NCBI RefSeq assembly: GCF_014274465.1
Contig: NZ_CP060394.1
Span: forward strand, 1,240,001-1,304,000
DNA from: Alloacidobacterium dinghuense
Lineage (GTDB): Bacteria; Acidobacteriota; Terriglobia; Terriglobales; Acidobacteriaceae
DNA length: 64,000 nucleotides
Direction of reading: 5' to 3'
Within the stretch, counting starts at the first letter, position 1. Every line of letters begins with the position of its first letter. The notes below the pieces were generated by a model. The model saw only the letters and a list, made by a program, of their open reading frames with translations, had not been told where the DNA came from and ran no database searches. Shown in pieces: positions 9,242-16,819 of this stretch. Both the position numbers and the translations under genes were made by a program.

Positions 9242-10123
9242 ATGAAAACGGATGTCACTGTAATCGGCCCGGGGAACTGGGGAAGATCGTTGATTGCCGC
9301 GCTGCGCAGTGCCGGAATTCCGGTGAGCGAAGTGATTACAAGAACGCGGCGAAGCGGGACGACGACCATCGCGGCGGCACAACTGAATGCCCGGATTCTG
9401 TGGCTATGTGTACCCGATGGCGCCATCGCCGAGGTCGCAGCCGCGCTTGTGCAACGCAGGCGTGAACAAGGAAATACGCTACGCGGTCAAGTTGTGGTGC
9501 ATTCGAGTGGTGCTCTGACCGTAGCTCCTTTGAATGCGGCGCGAAAAATCGATGCTGCTGTGGCTTCAGTGCATCCGGTAATGAGCTTTCCCACGCAACG
9601 GATTGTTCCGCTGTGGAATGTCTTGTTTGGGGTGGAAGCACAGCAGCCTGAGGTAAAGCGCAGGCTGTATGCAGTGATTCGCAAAATTGGCGGCAAGCTA
9701 TTTGCGATACGGTCGGCGAAGAAAGTGTTTTATCATGCAGCCGGCACCATGGCATCGCCCTTGTTGGTGAGCGAGCTTTCTGCAGCCATGGCAACGGCAC
9801 GCATGGCTGGGCTATCCGCGAGCGAAGCGCGAAAGTGTGTTGAGGTACTTGCGAAGGCGACGGTGCAGAACGTTTTCGCGCACGGCGAGCAGAATAGTTT
9901 CAGCGGACCATTTGCACGCGGCGATGTGGCTACAATTAGCCTGCATCTTCAGGCACTTGCCAAGCATCCGATTGTGGAGGTTTACCGTTCACTTGCACAA
10001 TATGCGGTTCAGGCTCTGCCGGTTAAGCGCAAGGGTGAGATTCAATTCTTGCTCGAGAACGAAACAGGGATGAAAACTACCGGGCGTGAGACACTTGGCA
10101 ATAGCCGAAGTAGAAAGCAATAA
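9242..10123 (+). CDS. Rossmann-fold / DUF2520 domain protein
   Basis: A 293-residue protein with an N-terminal NADP-type Rossmann motif (TVIGPGNWGRSLIAALRSAG) and a helical C-terminal half of the DUF2520 type (AAGTMASPLLVSELSAAMAT). It resembles the F420-oxidoreductase/6-phosphogluconate dehydrogenase superfamily; the substrate is unknown. The ATG at 9242 is chosen over the longer in-frame start at 9167, which would overlap the divergent Nudix gene. Only two bases separate its stop from bshC, so it is probably co-transcribed and perhaps functionally linked with bacillithiol synthesis. Confidence 0.85.
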   Translation: MKTDVTVIGPGNWGRSLIAALRSAGIPVSEVITRTRRSGTTTIAAAQLNARILWLCVPDGAIAEVAAALVQRRREQGNTLRGQVVVHSSGALTVAPLNAARKIDAAVASVHPVMSFPTQRIVPLWNVLFGVEAQQPEVKRRLYAVIRKIGGKLFAIRSAKKVFYHAAGTMASPLLVSELSAAMATARMAGLSASEARKCVEVLAKATVQNVFAHGEQNSFSGPFARGDVATISLHLQALAKHPIVEVYRSLAQYAVQALPVKRKGEIQFLLENETGMKTTGRETLGNSRSRKQ

Positions 10124-10125
10124 AC

Positions 10126-11772
10126 GTGACCGAAGGGGTTGGAGAACTTCACTGGAGAACGAGCGCCTTGCATACAGACTGTTTTCCGATCACCGTGCTG
10201 CCCCATCTCTCGCGCCTGTTTACTGAATTCGCCGAGAGTCGCACTGCGTTGCCGTATTACCCGCTAAGCCCTTACTCGCAGGAATGGGCCTCGCGGCCTT
10301 CGTCTCTTGACCCAGCGATACGTGTCAGGGTCGCCGATCTGCTCATAGAGCAGAATCGCAGCTTTGGCGCCGGCGAAAAGACATTTGCCAACATCGAACG
10401 CCTGCGGAATGGCGCCAGTGCAGTAGTTACCGGGCAGCAGGTCACTCTTTTTGGCGGCCCGCTCTTCACGTTGTTCAAGACAGCGACAGTGATTCGCAAG
10501 GCGCAGGACGCCACGGCCGCCGGCTATCCGCATGTGCCGATTTTCTGGCTGGCAACCGAAGACCATGATCTCGAAGAAGCGGATCATGTCTTGCTGCCGT
10601 CCCGGCGTGAGCTGCACACGCTGAAACTCGCGCTTGAGAAGGGCGATCAGCATGTTTCTGTCGGAGAGCTGAAACTCGGTGCTGGAGTGCGCGCCGTCCT
10701 CGATCAGGCGATGGAGTTATTGGGCTCCGGACCCTTCCTTGATTTGTTAGAGGAGTGTTACAAGCCTGACGCAACGTTCACGCAGGCGTTTGGAAGGCTG
10801 ATCTCCCGCACATTCGCTGCACATGGATTGATCGTGATCGATGCCTCCAGCCGTGATTTCCATGCGCTGGGCAGCCCCGTGCTCCGGCAGGCGATGGAGC
10901 AGGTCGACGAACTGCACGAGGCACTGATCCGCCGCGATCAGGAATTGTCGCAAGCCGGGTATCATTCTCAGGTTCTGGTGGGCGCGCAGAGCAGTCTCCT
11001 CTTCCTCATCGACGCGGAGACACGAGCCCGGCTGCCGCTGCGACGCAAAAATCATCATGAATGGTCGGCCGGAAAGCGCGCTTATAATACCAATGAGTTA
11101 CTGACCATACTTGAAGTAGAACCTGAACGTTTAAGTCCAAACGCTCTTCTCCGGGCCGTCTTTCAGGATTTCATCCTTCCAACGTCCGCATATATTGGAG
11201 GCCCGGCAGAAGTCGCGTACTTTGCGCAATCGCAAGTGGTCTACGAGAAAATTCTCGGCCGCGTCACGCCGATTCTGCCTCGGCTCAGTGCAACCTTGAT
11301 CGAACCTGCAATTGCCGAGGTTCTGGCGGGTCATGAAGTTGCGCTCAACGAACTACTCTCTACGCGTCCGGAAGAACTGGCTCATCGACTTGGCGCACGC
11401 TTGATGCCGATTGAAGGCAAGAAGAAACTGGCGTTGGCTGGAAATGGGCTTGATGCTGAGTTGACGTCGCTTACTGAGTGGATGCACGCCGTTGACGATG
11501 GACTGGGGCGCTCAGCGGATGTCGCAGCTTCGAAGATGCGCTACCAAATGAACCGGCTCAGACGGATGGCGGCGAATTTTCAGTTGCAGAAAGAAACCAG
11601 TCTTCGGCGGCACGCCGATGCGCTCTATTTGAGTCTCTGTCCGGATAACCACCCGCAGGAGCGAGCGATCGGCGCAGCCTTTTTCCTGTCGCGATACGGC
11701 GATGGTTTGATCGACGCGCTGGTCGAAAATGCGGCGCAGGAGTGTCCGGGGCACAAGGCGCTATATCTTTAA
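10126..11772 (+). CDS. bshC: Bacillithiol biosynthesis cysteine-adding enzyme BshC
   Basis: A 548-residue protein matching BshC in length and landmarks: GASAVVTGQQVTLFGGPLFT near residue 95-115, FWLATEDHDLEEADHV near 140-155 and PTSAYIGGPAEVAYFAQ near 350. BshC adds cysteine to glucosaminyl-malate as the last step of bacillithiol synthesis. The N-terminal domain is Rossmann-like and is followed by a coiled coil. BshA and BshB are not in this window. The start is GTG at 10126, two bases after the upstream stop, consistent with translational coupling. Its stop overlaps that of the convergent VOC gene in a shared TTAA. Confidence 0.93.
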   Translation: MTEGVGELHWRTSALHTDCFPITVLPHLSRLFTEFAESRTALPYYPLSPYSQEWASRPSSLDPAIRVRVADLLIEQNRSFGAGEKTFANIERLRNGASAVVTGQQVTLFGGPLFTLFKTATVIRKAQDATAAGYPHVPIFWLATEDHDLEEADHVLLPSRRELHTLKLALEKGDQHVSVGELKLGAGVRAVLDQAMELLGSGPFLDLLEECYKPDATFTQAFGRLISRTFAAHGLIVIDASSRDFHALGSPVLRQAMEQVDELHEALIRRDQELSQAGYHSQVLVGAQSSLLFLIDAETRARLPLRRKNHHEWSAGKRAYNTNELLTILEVEPERLSPNALLRAVFQDFILPTSAYIGGPAEVAYFAQSQVVYEKILGRVTPILPRLSATLIEPAIAEVLAGHEVALNELLSTRPEELAHRLGARLMPIEGKKKLALAGNGLDAELTSLTEWMHAVDDGLGRSADVAASKMRYQMNRLRRMAANFQLQKETSLRRHADALYLSLCPDNHPQERAIGAAFFLSRYGDGLIDALVENAAQECPGHKALYL

Positions 11773-12119
11773 CTTCTTACGATTGCCACTGGATGCCTAG
11801 GCTGATAGAGCCCAACTTTTCCACCACCAGGAAGCTGCACCGTAGTGATTGAACCCCATCGAGCTTCCTGCATTTCTGAACAAGAGACATTCCTTTCACG
11901 CAGGCTGGCTACCTCAGCTTTCAAGTCGTCACACATGAAGTAAAGCTCGTGCACATTGTTTTCATCGTGCGGATGAATCGCGGCTTCGGCTGGCGGCAGG
12001 GCGAAGATGAGCCAGTTGTGCCCCGCATCCACTGAGTCGAGGTGGAGGATGTCGCGGAAGAAAGCTCGGTCGGCATCCGCATCTTTGCTGTAGACAATGA
12101 CATGGGCTCCGAAAATCAT
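11769..12119 (-). CDS. VOC (glyoxalase/bleomycin-resistance fold) family protein
   Basis: A 116-residue single-domain VOC protein built of two beta-alpha-beta-beta-beta modules: FGAHVIVYSKDADADRAFFR at the N-terminus and VHELYFMCDDLKAEVASL in the middle, ending GGGKVGLYQPRHP. Such proteins bind a metal and act as lyases, dioxygenases or drug-binding proteins; nothing here selects a substrate. The stop codon overlaps that of bshC on the other strand. Confidence 0.85.
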   Translation of the reverse strand: MIFGAHVIVYSKDADADRAFFRDILHLDSVDAGHNWLIFALPPAEAAIHPHDENNVHELYFMCDDLKAEVASLRERNVSCSEMQEARWGSITTVQLPGGGKVGLYQPRHPVAIVRS

Positions 12120-12210
12120 AGGCCCTCCTTTTCTGTGAACGATTATGTTCCAGCGTAGAGGGAATGACTGGCAAAAGCTGTCGCCGCTGGCCTACAATCA
12201 CTTCTTGGCT

Positions 12211-12522
12211 ATGCCGTCGAAGGAACAAGCTCCGTTTGAAGTGGCCTGCCCCGACTGTGGCGCCATGCTCAAGGTCGATCCTGCGACGCGCGCGGTGATC
12301 GCGCACACGCCCGCTCCACGCAAACGCACCTTTGAAGATTTTGAAACTGCGGCGCGCGCCATGCGCGAGCAGGATGAACGCAAGGAGAGCCTCTTCCGCC
12401 AGGCAGTGGATGCGGAGAAGAACAAGAACGATCTTCTGGAAAAAAAGTTTGCTGAGGCCCTAAAAAAGGCCAAAGAAACTCCGGATACCGGGAAGCCTCT
12501 GCGCGATTTCGATTTGGATTGA
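12211..12522 (+). CDS. Small protein with a CPxCG motif and a charged helix
   Basis: A 103-residue protein with an N-terminal CPDCGAMLKVD motif, a half zinc-ribbon-like knuckle with only two cysteines. A highly charged region predicted to be helical follows (REQDERKESLFRQAVDAEKN). I know of no assigned function; two such motifs from a dimer could form a metal site. The ATG at 12211 is preferred over the upstream one at 12145, because the extra 22 residues are not protein-like and lie in the promoter region between divergent genes. A small membrane protein follows 56 bases downstream. Confidence 0.65.
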   Translation: MPSKEQAPFEVACPDCGAMLKVDPATRAVIAHTPAPRKRTFEDFETAARAMREQDERKESLFRQAVDAEKNKNDLLEKKFAEALKKAKETPDTGKPLRDFDLD

Positions 12523-12578
12523 TGCGATCTGCGATCACAAAAGATTTCTGCGCATCACAAGAGATTGAGGAGTAGTGG

Positions 12579-12899
12579 ATGGGCCTGACGAAGCTTTCAC
12601 ACGAGATTCAAGACAGACTTCCCGAAAAATTGCCCCCGTTTTCCTGGCAGCGCGTTGTTGCCGCCAGCTCCCTCGTAGCAGGCGCATGCCTCTTTCTCTC
12701 CGGTCGCCGTAAGGCTGCACTGGCTGTTGTCGCGACGGGTGCGACCGTAGGACTGCTCGAGCATCCGCAGGCGGCGCGCGAGCTTTGGGAGAGTCTTCCT
12801 AGATATTTGCGTAGAGGTCAGGACGTGCTTGTGCGCGTCGAAGATTTCGTTAACGAAGTCGCCAAGCAGGGCAGCAAGCTGCGCGATTCAATCGGTTAG
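12579..12899 (+). CDS. Small membrane protein of unknown function
   Basis: A 106-residue protein with one or two hydrophobic segments (about 24-41 and 45-60) and an amphipathic, charged C-terminus (VRVEDFVNEVAKQGSKLRDS). No recognised family. It follows the CPxCG protein on the same strand and overlaps the stop codon of the convergent SufT-like gene by four bases. Confidence 0.65.
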   Translation: MGLTKLSHEIQDRLPEKLPPFSWQRVVAASSLVAGACLFLSGRRKAALAVVATGATVGLLEHPQAARELWESLPRYLRRGQDVLVRVEDFVNEVAKQGSKLRDSIG

Positions 12900-13228
12900 C
12901 CGATACCCAGTTGTTTGCGGGCTGCTTCGCTGATGCGTTCCGGCCCCCAGGTGGGCTCCCATACCAGGTTCACCTGCGCTTCACCAACTTCCTGTATGCA
13001 CGCGAGCCGGTTGCGAACATTGTCCATGATCATGCCGTGCAGAGGACAGCCGGGCGAGGTCATCGACATGTCCACTTCAACGCGATGTTTGGGAATCATG
13101 CCGGGCGCGTCTGGATCGGGCACGACTGAGACGCGATAAATCAGTCCGAGATCGACAATGTTCACAGGAATTTCAGGATCGTAAACATCGCGCAGCGCTA
13201 CAAGAACATCATTTTCAGTGAGAGGCAT
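12896..13228 (-). CDS. MIP18/DUF59 family Fe-S cluster assembly factor (SufT-like)
   Basis: A 110-residue DUF59 protein. The family signature YDPEIPVNIVDLGLIY (about 16-31), MTSPGCPLHGMIMDN with the conserved cysteine (about 57-71) and a C-terminal WEPTWGPERISEAARKQLG are all present. Related proteins (SufT, PaaD, MIP18) help deliver Fe-S clusters to client proteins. The cysteine desulfurase at the left edge is about 12 kb away, so a shared operon is not implied. It is convergent with, and overlaps, the small membrane protein. Confidence 0.88.
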   Translation of the reverse strand: MPLTENDVLVALRDVYDPEIPVNIVDLGLIYRVSVVPDPDAPGMIPKHRVEVDMSMTSPGCPLHGMIMDNVRNRLACIQEVGEAQVNLVWEPTWGPERISEAARKQLGIG

Positions 13229-13502
13229 TCTCTTTAGTGTACTGAATTAGGAGTTACGCGGCGAAGCGAGCGAGGCACCATGATCTCTTCGACCTCGGCG
13301 TCTTAACTCGCGAAGTTTCTTCCATTTACCTGTAATCGCGAGTTTTTAACAATAAATTGCTGCGACCGATTGGCACCGACCCGCGTCAATTCAATAGGGA
13401 CTGACTTACAGGATGAAGTGGCCGAACCCAGGCTTGCGAGGGTAAACACTCGCCGCATTGTCAGGCAGAACCAAATTTTATTCTGTACGGAGTTCTTCAT
13501 AC

Positions 13503-14093
13503 ATGAATGGATTGACCAAGTACCTCGGAATTACTGCAACTGCTTTGGCGCTGACCATCTTTGCTGGAGCGGAAGACACACCGCGAAGCAGCGCCGCGAA
13601 TTCTGATCAGCTGGTAGCTGCCACTGCTGAGCTGCAGAATGGACTCGATGCGAAGACTGCAAAGCAGGGCGATGCTGTGACGGCAAAATTGTCGAAAACA
13701 GTTAACATTAACGGAACCAGACTGCCGCGCAACGCATTTCTGATTGGGCATATTGATTCGGTGCAGCCTTCTGAAAACAAGGGTGTCTCGAAGGTAGTGC
13801 TCACATTCGATCAGGCAAAGCTCGCGAATGGCCAGCAGGTTGCGGTCAAGGCCACCATCATCGGAGCCTTCCCGTCCGGAACCCTGGTAACACCGATGGA
13901 CCTTAACCCCCAGCTGCAGGTCGATCAGGAGCCATCCAGCTCTCATGGATATGGTTTGACCAGCAATGTTACAGCCTCGAACTCAGGCACGTTCAGCGCG
14001 AACGGTAAAGATGTTCACCTGGACCGCGGAACCGAGCTTCAGTTGGCCGTGGTTGCGGGTGCAGCGTCTGCTTCCTCCTCGACCGGAAACTAA
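13503..14093 (+). CDS. Exported protein of unknown function
   Basis: A 196-residue protein with a signal peptide (MNGLTKYLGITATALALTIF, probable cleavage near AGAEDT). The mature part looks beta-rich with a lipid-binding or TrbI/VirB10-like feel (KQGDAVTAKLSKTVNINGTR, FLIGHIDSVQPSENKGVSKV). Similar short exported proteins are common in acidobacteria but I know of no function. The ATG at 13503 is chosen for the signal peptide; 45 in-frame bases upstream are not needed. A GGAG lies about 12 bases upstream. A strong terminator follows. Confidence 0.75.
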   Translation: MNGLTKYLGITATALALTIFAGAEDTPRSSAANSDQLVAATAELQNGLDAKTAKQGDAVTAKLSKTVNINGTRLPRNAFLIGHIDSVQPSENKGVSKVVLTFDQAKLANGQQVAVKATIIGAFPSGTLVTPMDLNPQLQVDQEPSSSHGYGLTSNVTASNSGTFSANGKDVHLDRGTELQLAVVAGAASASSSTGN

Positions 14094-14114
14094 GTTTAAG
14101 ACTCAGACACAAGT

Positions 14115-14136
14115 GCCCGTGGCGATCGCTGCGGGC
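14115..14136 (+). terminator. Rho-independent terminator
   Basis: Stem GCCCG...CGGGC extended by G-T wobbles and GC pairs to about nine pairs around a GATC loop, followed by TTTTTCTTTT. It ends the exported-protein gene at 13503. Confidence 0.85.
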
Positions 14137-14171
14137 TTTTTCTTTTGTCCTTCGCATGTGATGTGAGAGCT

Positions 14172-15077
14172 TTAGTGGGTACGCTCGACCAGATACCGCG
14201 CGACAGACTTGAGCCCATCCGCTGCGGATCCATAAGGGGCAATTTCAGCAAACGCTTCTGCAATCAGCTTCTCGGCGTGCTTGCGTGAGGCTTCAATGCC
14301 AAACACGGCGGGCCACGTCGCCTTTGCGCTGGCAAGATCCTTGCCGGCCGTTTTGCCAAGTTGCGCGGAATCCTGCGTTACATCGAGCACGTCATCGACA
14401 ATCTGAAAAGCCAGTCCCGCTTTGCGACCAAACTCGGTCAGGCGGTTTACATCTTCTGTTGATGCGCCCGCGTAAATGCCACCTGTGACAACGCTCACAC
14501 GAATGAGTGCTCCCGTCTTGGCTCGATGGATGGCATCGACCGACGCAGCCGTTGGTGATGTTCCTTCGCCTTCCAAGTCCAGCACTTGACCGCCAATCAT
14601 GCCCTCAACTGTGCCGGTGGCCTGAGCAATGAGGCGAATGATTTCAACATTTGCTGGTGCAGGGCAACGCAGATTGGCGAGCACCTCGTATGCGCGTGTC
14701 TGCAGCGCATCGCCTGCGAGAATTGCAATGGCTTCGCCGAAAACCACATGGCAGGTTGGTTTGCCTCGCCGCAAATCATCATTGTCGAGCGCGGGCAGAT
14801 CGTCATGGATCAGCGAGTAGGTGTGCAACATTTCAATTGCTGCGCCGAGTTCTTCAATGCCTTGGGGTAAGTTTCCATCTCCACGAATCATTCGTGCCGC
14901 TTCCATCGCAAGCACGGGGCGCAGGCGCTTGCCGCCGGCAAAGGTGCTATGCCGCATCGCTTTGTGAATGGAAGTGGGAACTTGCGACTCGGGCGGCAGC
15001 AGTCGTTCAAGGGCCGTATCGGTTAATTCCTGGTTCGAAAGGAGCAGGTCTTTTACTTCGGCTTGCATCCCCTTCAT
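14172..15077 (-). CDS. ispA: Polyprenyl (farnesyl-type) diphosphate synthase
   Basis: A 301-residue trans-prenyltransferase that condenses isopentenyl diphosphate with allylic diphosphates. The first aspartate-rich motif is DDLPALDNDD with the following RRGKPTCH; the second is DDVLD in FQIVDDVLDVTQ; GGKRLRPVL is also present. The residues before the first motif (LHTYSLIHDD) suit a short-chain (C15-C20) product, but chain length is an inference. The ATG at 15077 forms an ATGA overlap with the upstream membrane-protein gene. It is the last gene of the six-gene run that starts with the BlaI repressor. Confidence 0.93.
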   Translation of the reverse strand: MKGMQAEVKDLLLSNQELTDTALERLLPPESQVPTSIHKAMRHSTFAGGKRLRPVLAMEAARMIRGDGNLPQGIEELGAAIEMLHTYSLIHDDLPALDNDDLRRGKPTCHVVFGEAIAILAGDALQTRAYEVLANLRCPAPANVEIIRLIAQATGTVEGMIGGQVLDLEGEGTSPTAASVDAIHRAKTGALIRVSVVTGGIYAGASTEDVNRLTEFGRKAGLAFQIVDDVLDVTQDSAQLGKTAGKDLASAKATWPAVFGIEASRKHAEKLIAEAFAEIAPYGSAADGLKSVARYLVERTH

Positions 15078-16819
15078 GATAAATGAAGATTTTGCCCCCT
15101 CTTCGTTTGCGTGAAGACTGCAATCACGATGCAAAGCGCCAGCAGCGAAAGACCACGGCCCACTTTCACATCCCGAGTTGCTGCATAGCGCACGGTTACT
15201 ACGGAGTCTCCGGCGTCCAGCGGAATTGTGAGGAGTCCATCATCGCGATGTGGTCTGGTGGAAATGGACTTGCCGTTTACGTCGACCTGCCACGCGGGAT
15301 AATCCATGAGCTTGAAAACAGCATATGCCGGCCCCTGCAGATGAACTGCAACTTCCTTATTTTCGACCTTCCAGCGGCGAATGCTCAGCTTCGCTGGGAC
15401 CGCATCCACCGCGTTTTCCTTCCATTCAGGGTTCTCCGCAATCGAACTGTCGGCTTCGTCGGAGTCTGCCGTTTTGAGCAAGCGCACGAGCGGAAGATCC
15501 TGCTGGATATCTCCATTGTCCGCGTTCGCGGCTGTGTACTCATCGGTTCCTTCAAAGCCTTCGTTGCCGAATGTCACACGCTGGGCCGCTACGTTATCTT
15601 CGTCGTCGCAGGGCTGCCAGAAGCAGAATGCTGCAGACAAAGTCATCAAGACCGCCACACACAGCATGCTCACCGCGCGAATCAGAATGTGTCTTCGCGT
15701 ACTTGCTTCCAGAAAACTTCCGCGAAGCGCGAGTCCGATCAAAGTTGCCATCACGACGCCTAGTACGAGCAGCCATCGCCAGGGAAATTGCAAAAATTTC
15801 AACTCTGGCGTATCCCGCCAGAGAATGTCACTAAAGGGAAGCAGAAGGATGCAAATGGAGATCAGTGTTGCGATGAGCGGAGCGCGTGGCAGCCCCGGCC
15901 TGCTGGTTCGTCGTGAAAACATGGCTGCGATTCCTGCGGCAAGCAACATGGCAACCGCAATCAACGACGCCGTGTGTAGTACCTGATCGTGGAAAGCTTC
16001 GCCCGTGTGTCCAAAGAGAAAGCTGTCTTCGACACGCATCCCCGGCGCAATGGCGCGCGCAATCTCCACCCAACGCTGTTCATAGGCAGCGGGCACGATA
16101 TAGAAAGAAGCCAGTCCCAGCCCGAGCGCTGCCGCACCGGCAGCTCGCGCAATCAGGATGTACCGTCGGTCACGTATCGACGTGACCAGCACAAGAAGCG
16201 CCAGCAGGTAACAACCCATCACTGCGGAAGGTGCATTCGTAAGCCATAATGCCGCGATGATCAATGAAAGCGGAATCAAACTGGCTCGCTGACGCAATCC
16301 ATACAGCATGAGCAGCGGCAGCAATATCGCGGAAAGTAGTTCACCATAGGCTGCGCGCTCATAAGCCACAAACATCAGGTAGGGATTGAGCAAATACACG
16401 CAGGCGGCAACTGCAGCCGCATCTTCTGCCATCCATTCGCGCGCCATGGTGAAGAAACTCAGCCCGCAACCAATAAACGCGATCAAAGTGAACGCAACCG
16501 GCGTCCACGTCCACGGCAGCACAGCGCCCAACACTGCACCCAGGAGCCACGATAAAGGCGGGTAGAAGACAAAGCGAGGCTCTCCGGCGCCGTAGTTGGC
16601 AGAAGCGTCCCAGTGCGGATATAGCGTGCCCTCACTCCAATGGTGGACAACTTCCATCCAGGACTGCAGATGGAAGTCGAAGTCGTGTCCACACGATGTG
16701 CCGCGCCAGGCCAGCGGCAGCACCGCGATGGCCGCGCAGGCCAATATCAAGGAACGGCGCCGCCTGTTGCGTGTGGCGTTACTCGACAAGCTATGCGGAA
16801 AGCAGAACGAAATCCTCAC
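15074..16819 (-). CDS. Large multi-pass membrane protein (glycosyltransferase-C/PTPS-related type)
   Basis: A 581-residue integral membrane protein with about 11 hydrophobic segments. The first loop has a distinctive CGHDFDFHLQSWMEVVHHW and GTLYPHWDASANYGAGEPRF, the pattern of membrane proteins annotated as 6-pyruvoyl-tetrahydropterin-synthase-related. It resembles GT-C lipid-linked sugar transferases in layout (acidic first loop, exported C-terminal beta domain near residue 500-570). The start is GTG at 16819, where GTGA overlaps the stop of the acylase gene; the longer ATG at 16912 would read through 97 bases of that gene. It is coupled by ATGA to the polyprenyl synthase, so a polyprenyl-linked substrate is a reasonable guess. 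Confidence 0.8.
   Translation of the reverse strand: MRISFCFPHSLSSNATRNRRRRSLILACAAIAVLPLAWRGTSCGHDFDFHLQSWMEVVHHWSEGTLYPHWDASANYGAGEPRFVFYPPLSWLLGAVLGAVLPWTWTPVAFTLIAFIGCGLSFFTMAREWMAEDAAAVAACVYLLNPYLMFVAYERAAYGELLSAILLPLLMLYGLRQRASLIPLSLIIAALWLTNAPSAVMGCYLLALLVLVTSIRDRRYILIARAAGAAALGLGLASFYIVPAAYEQRWVEIARAIAPGMRVEDSFLFGHTGEAFHDQVLHTASLIAVAMLLAAGIAAMFSRRTSRPGLPRAPLIATLISICILLLPFSDILWRDTPELKFLQFPWRWLLVLGVVMATLIGLALRGSFLEASTRRHILIRAVSMLCVAVLMTLSAAFCFWQPCDDEDNVAAQRVTFGNEGFEGTDEYTAANADNGDIQQDLPLVRLLKTADSDEADSSIAENPEWKENAVDAVPAKLSIRRWKVENKEVAVHLQGPAYAVFKLMDYPAWQVDVNGKSISTRPHRDDGLLTIPLDAGDSVVTVRYAATRDVKVGRGLSLLALCIVIAVFTQTKRGQNLHLS

Noticed and set aside
13303-13500. 65-residue frame on the minus strand before the exported protein
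   Set aside because: It lies in the promoter region of the gene at 13503 and has no recognisable pattern or Shine-Dalgarno.
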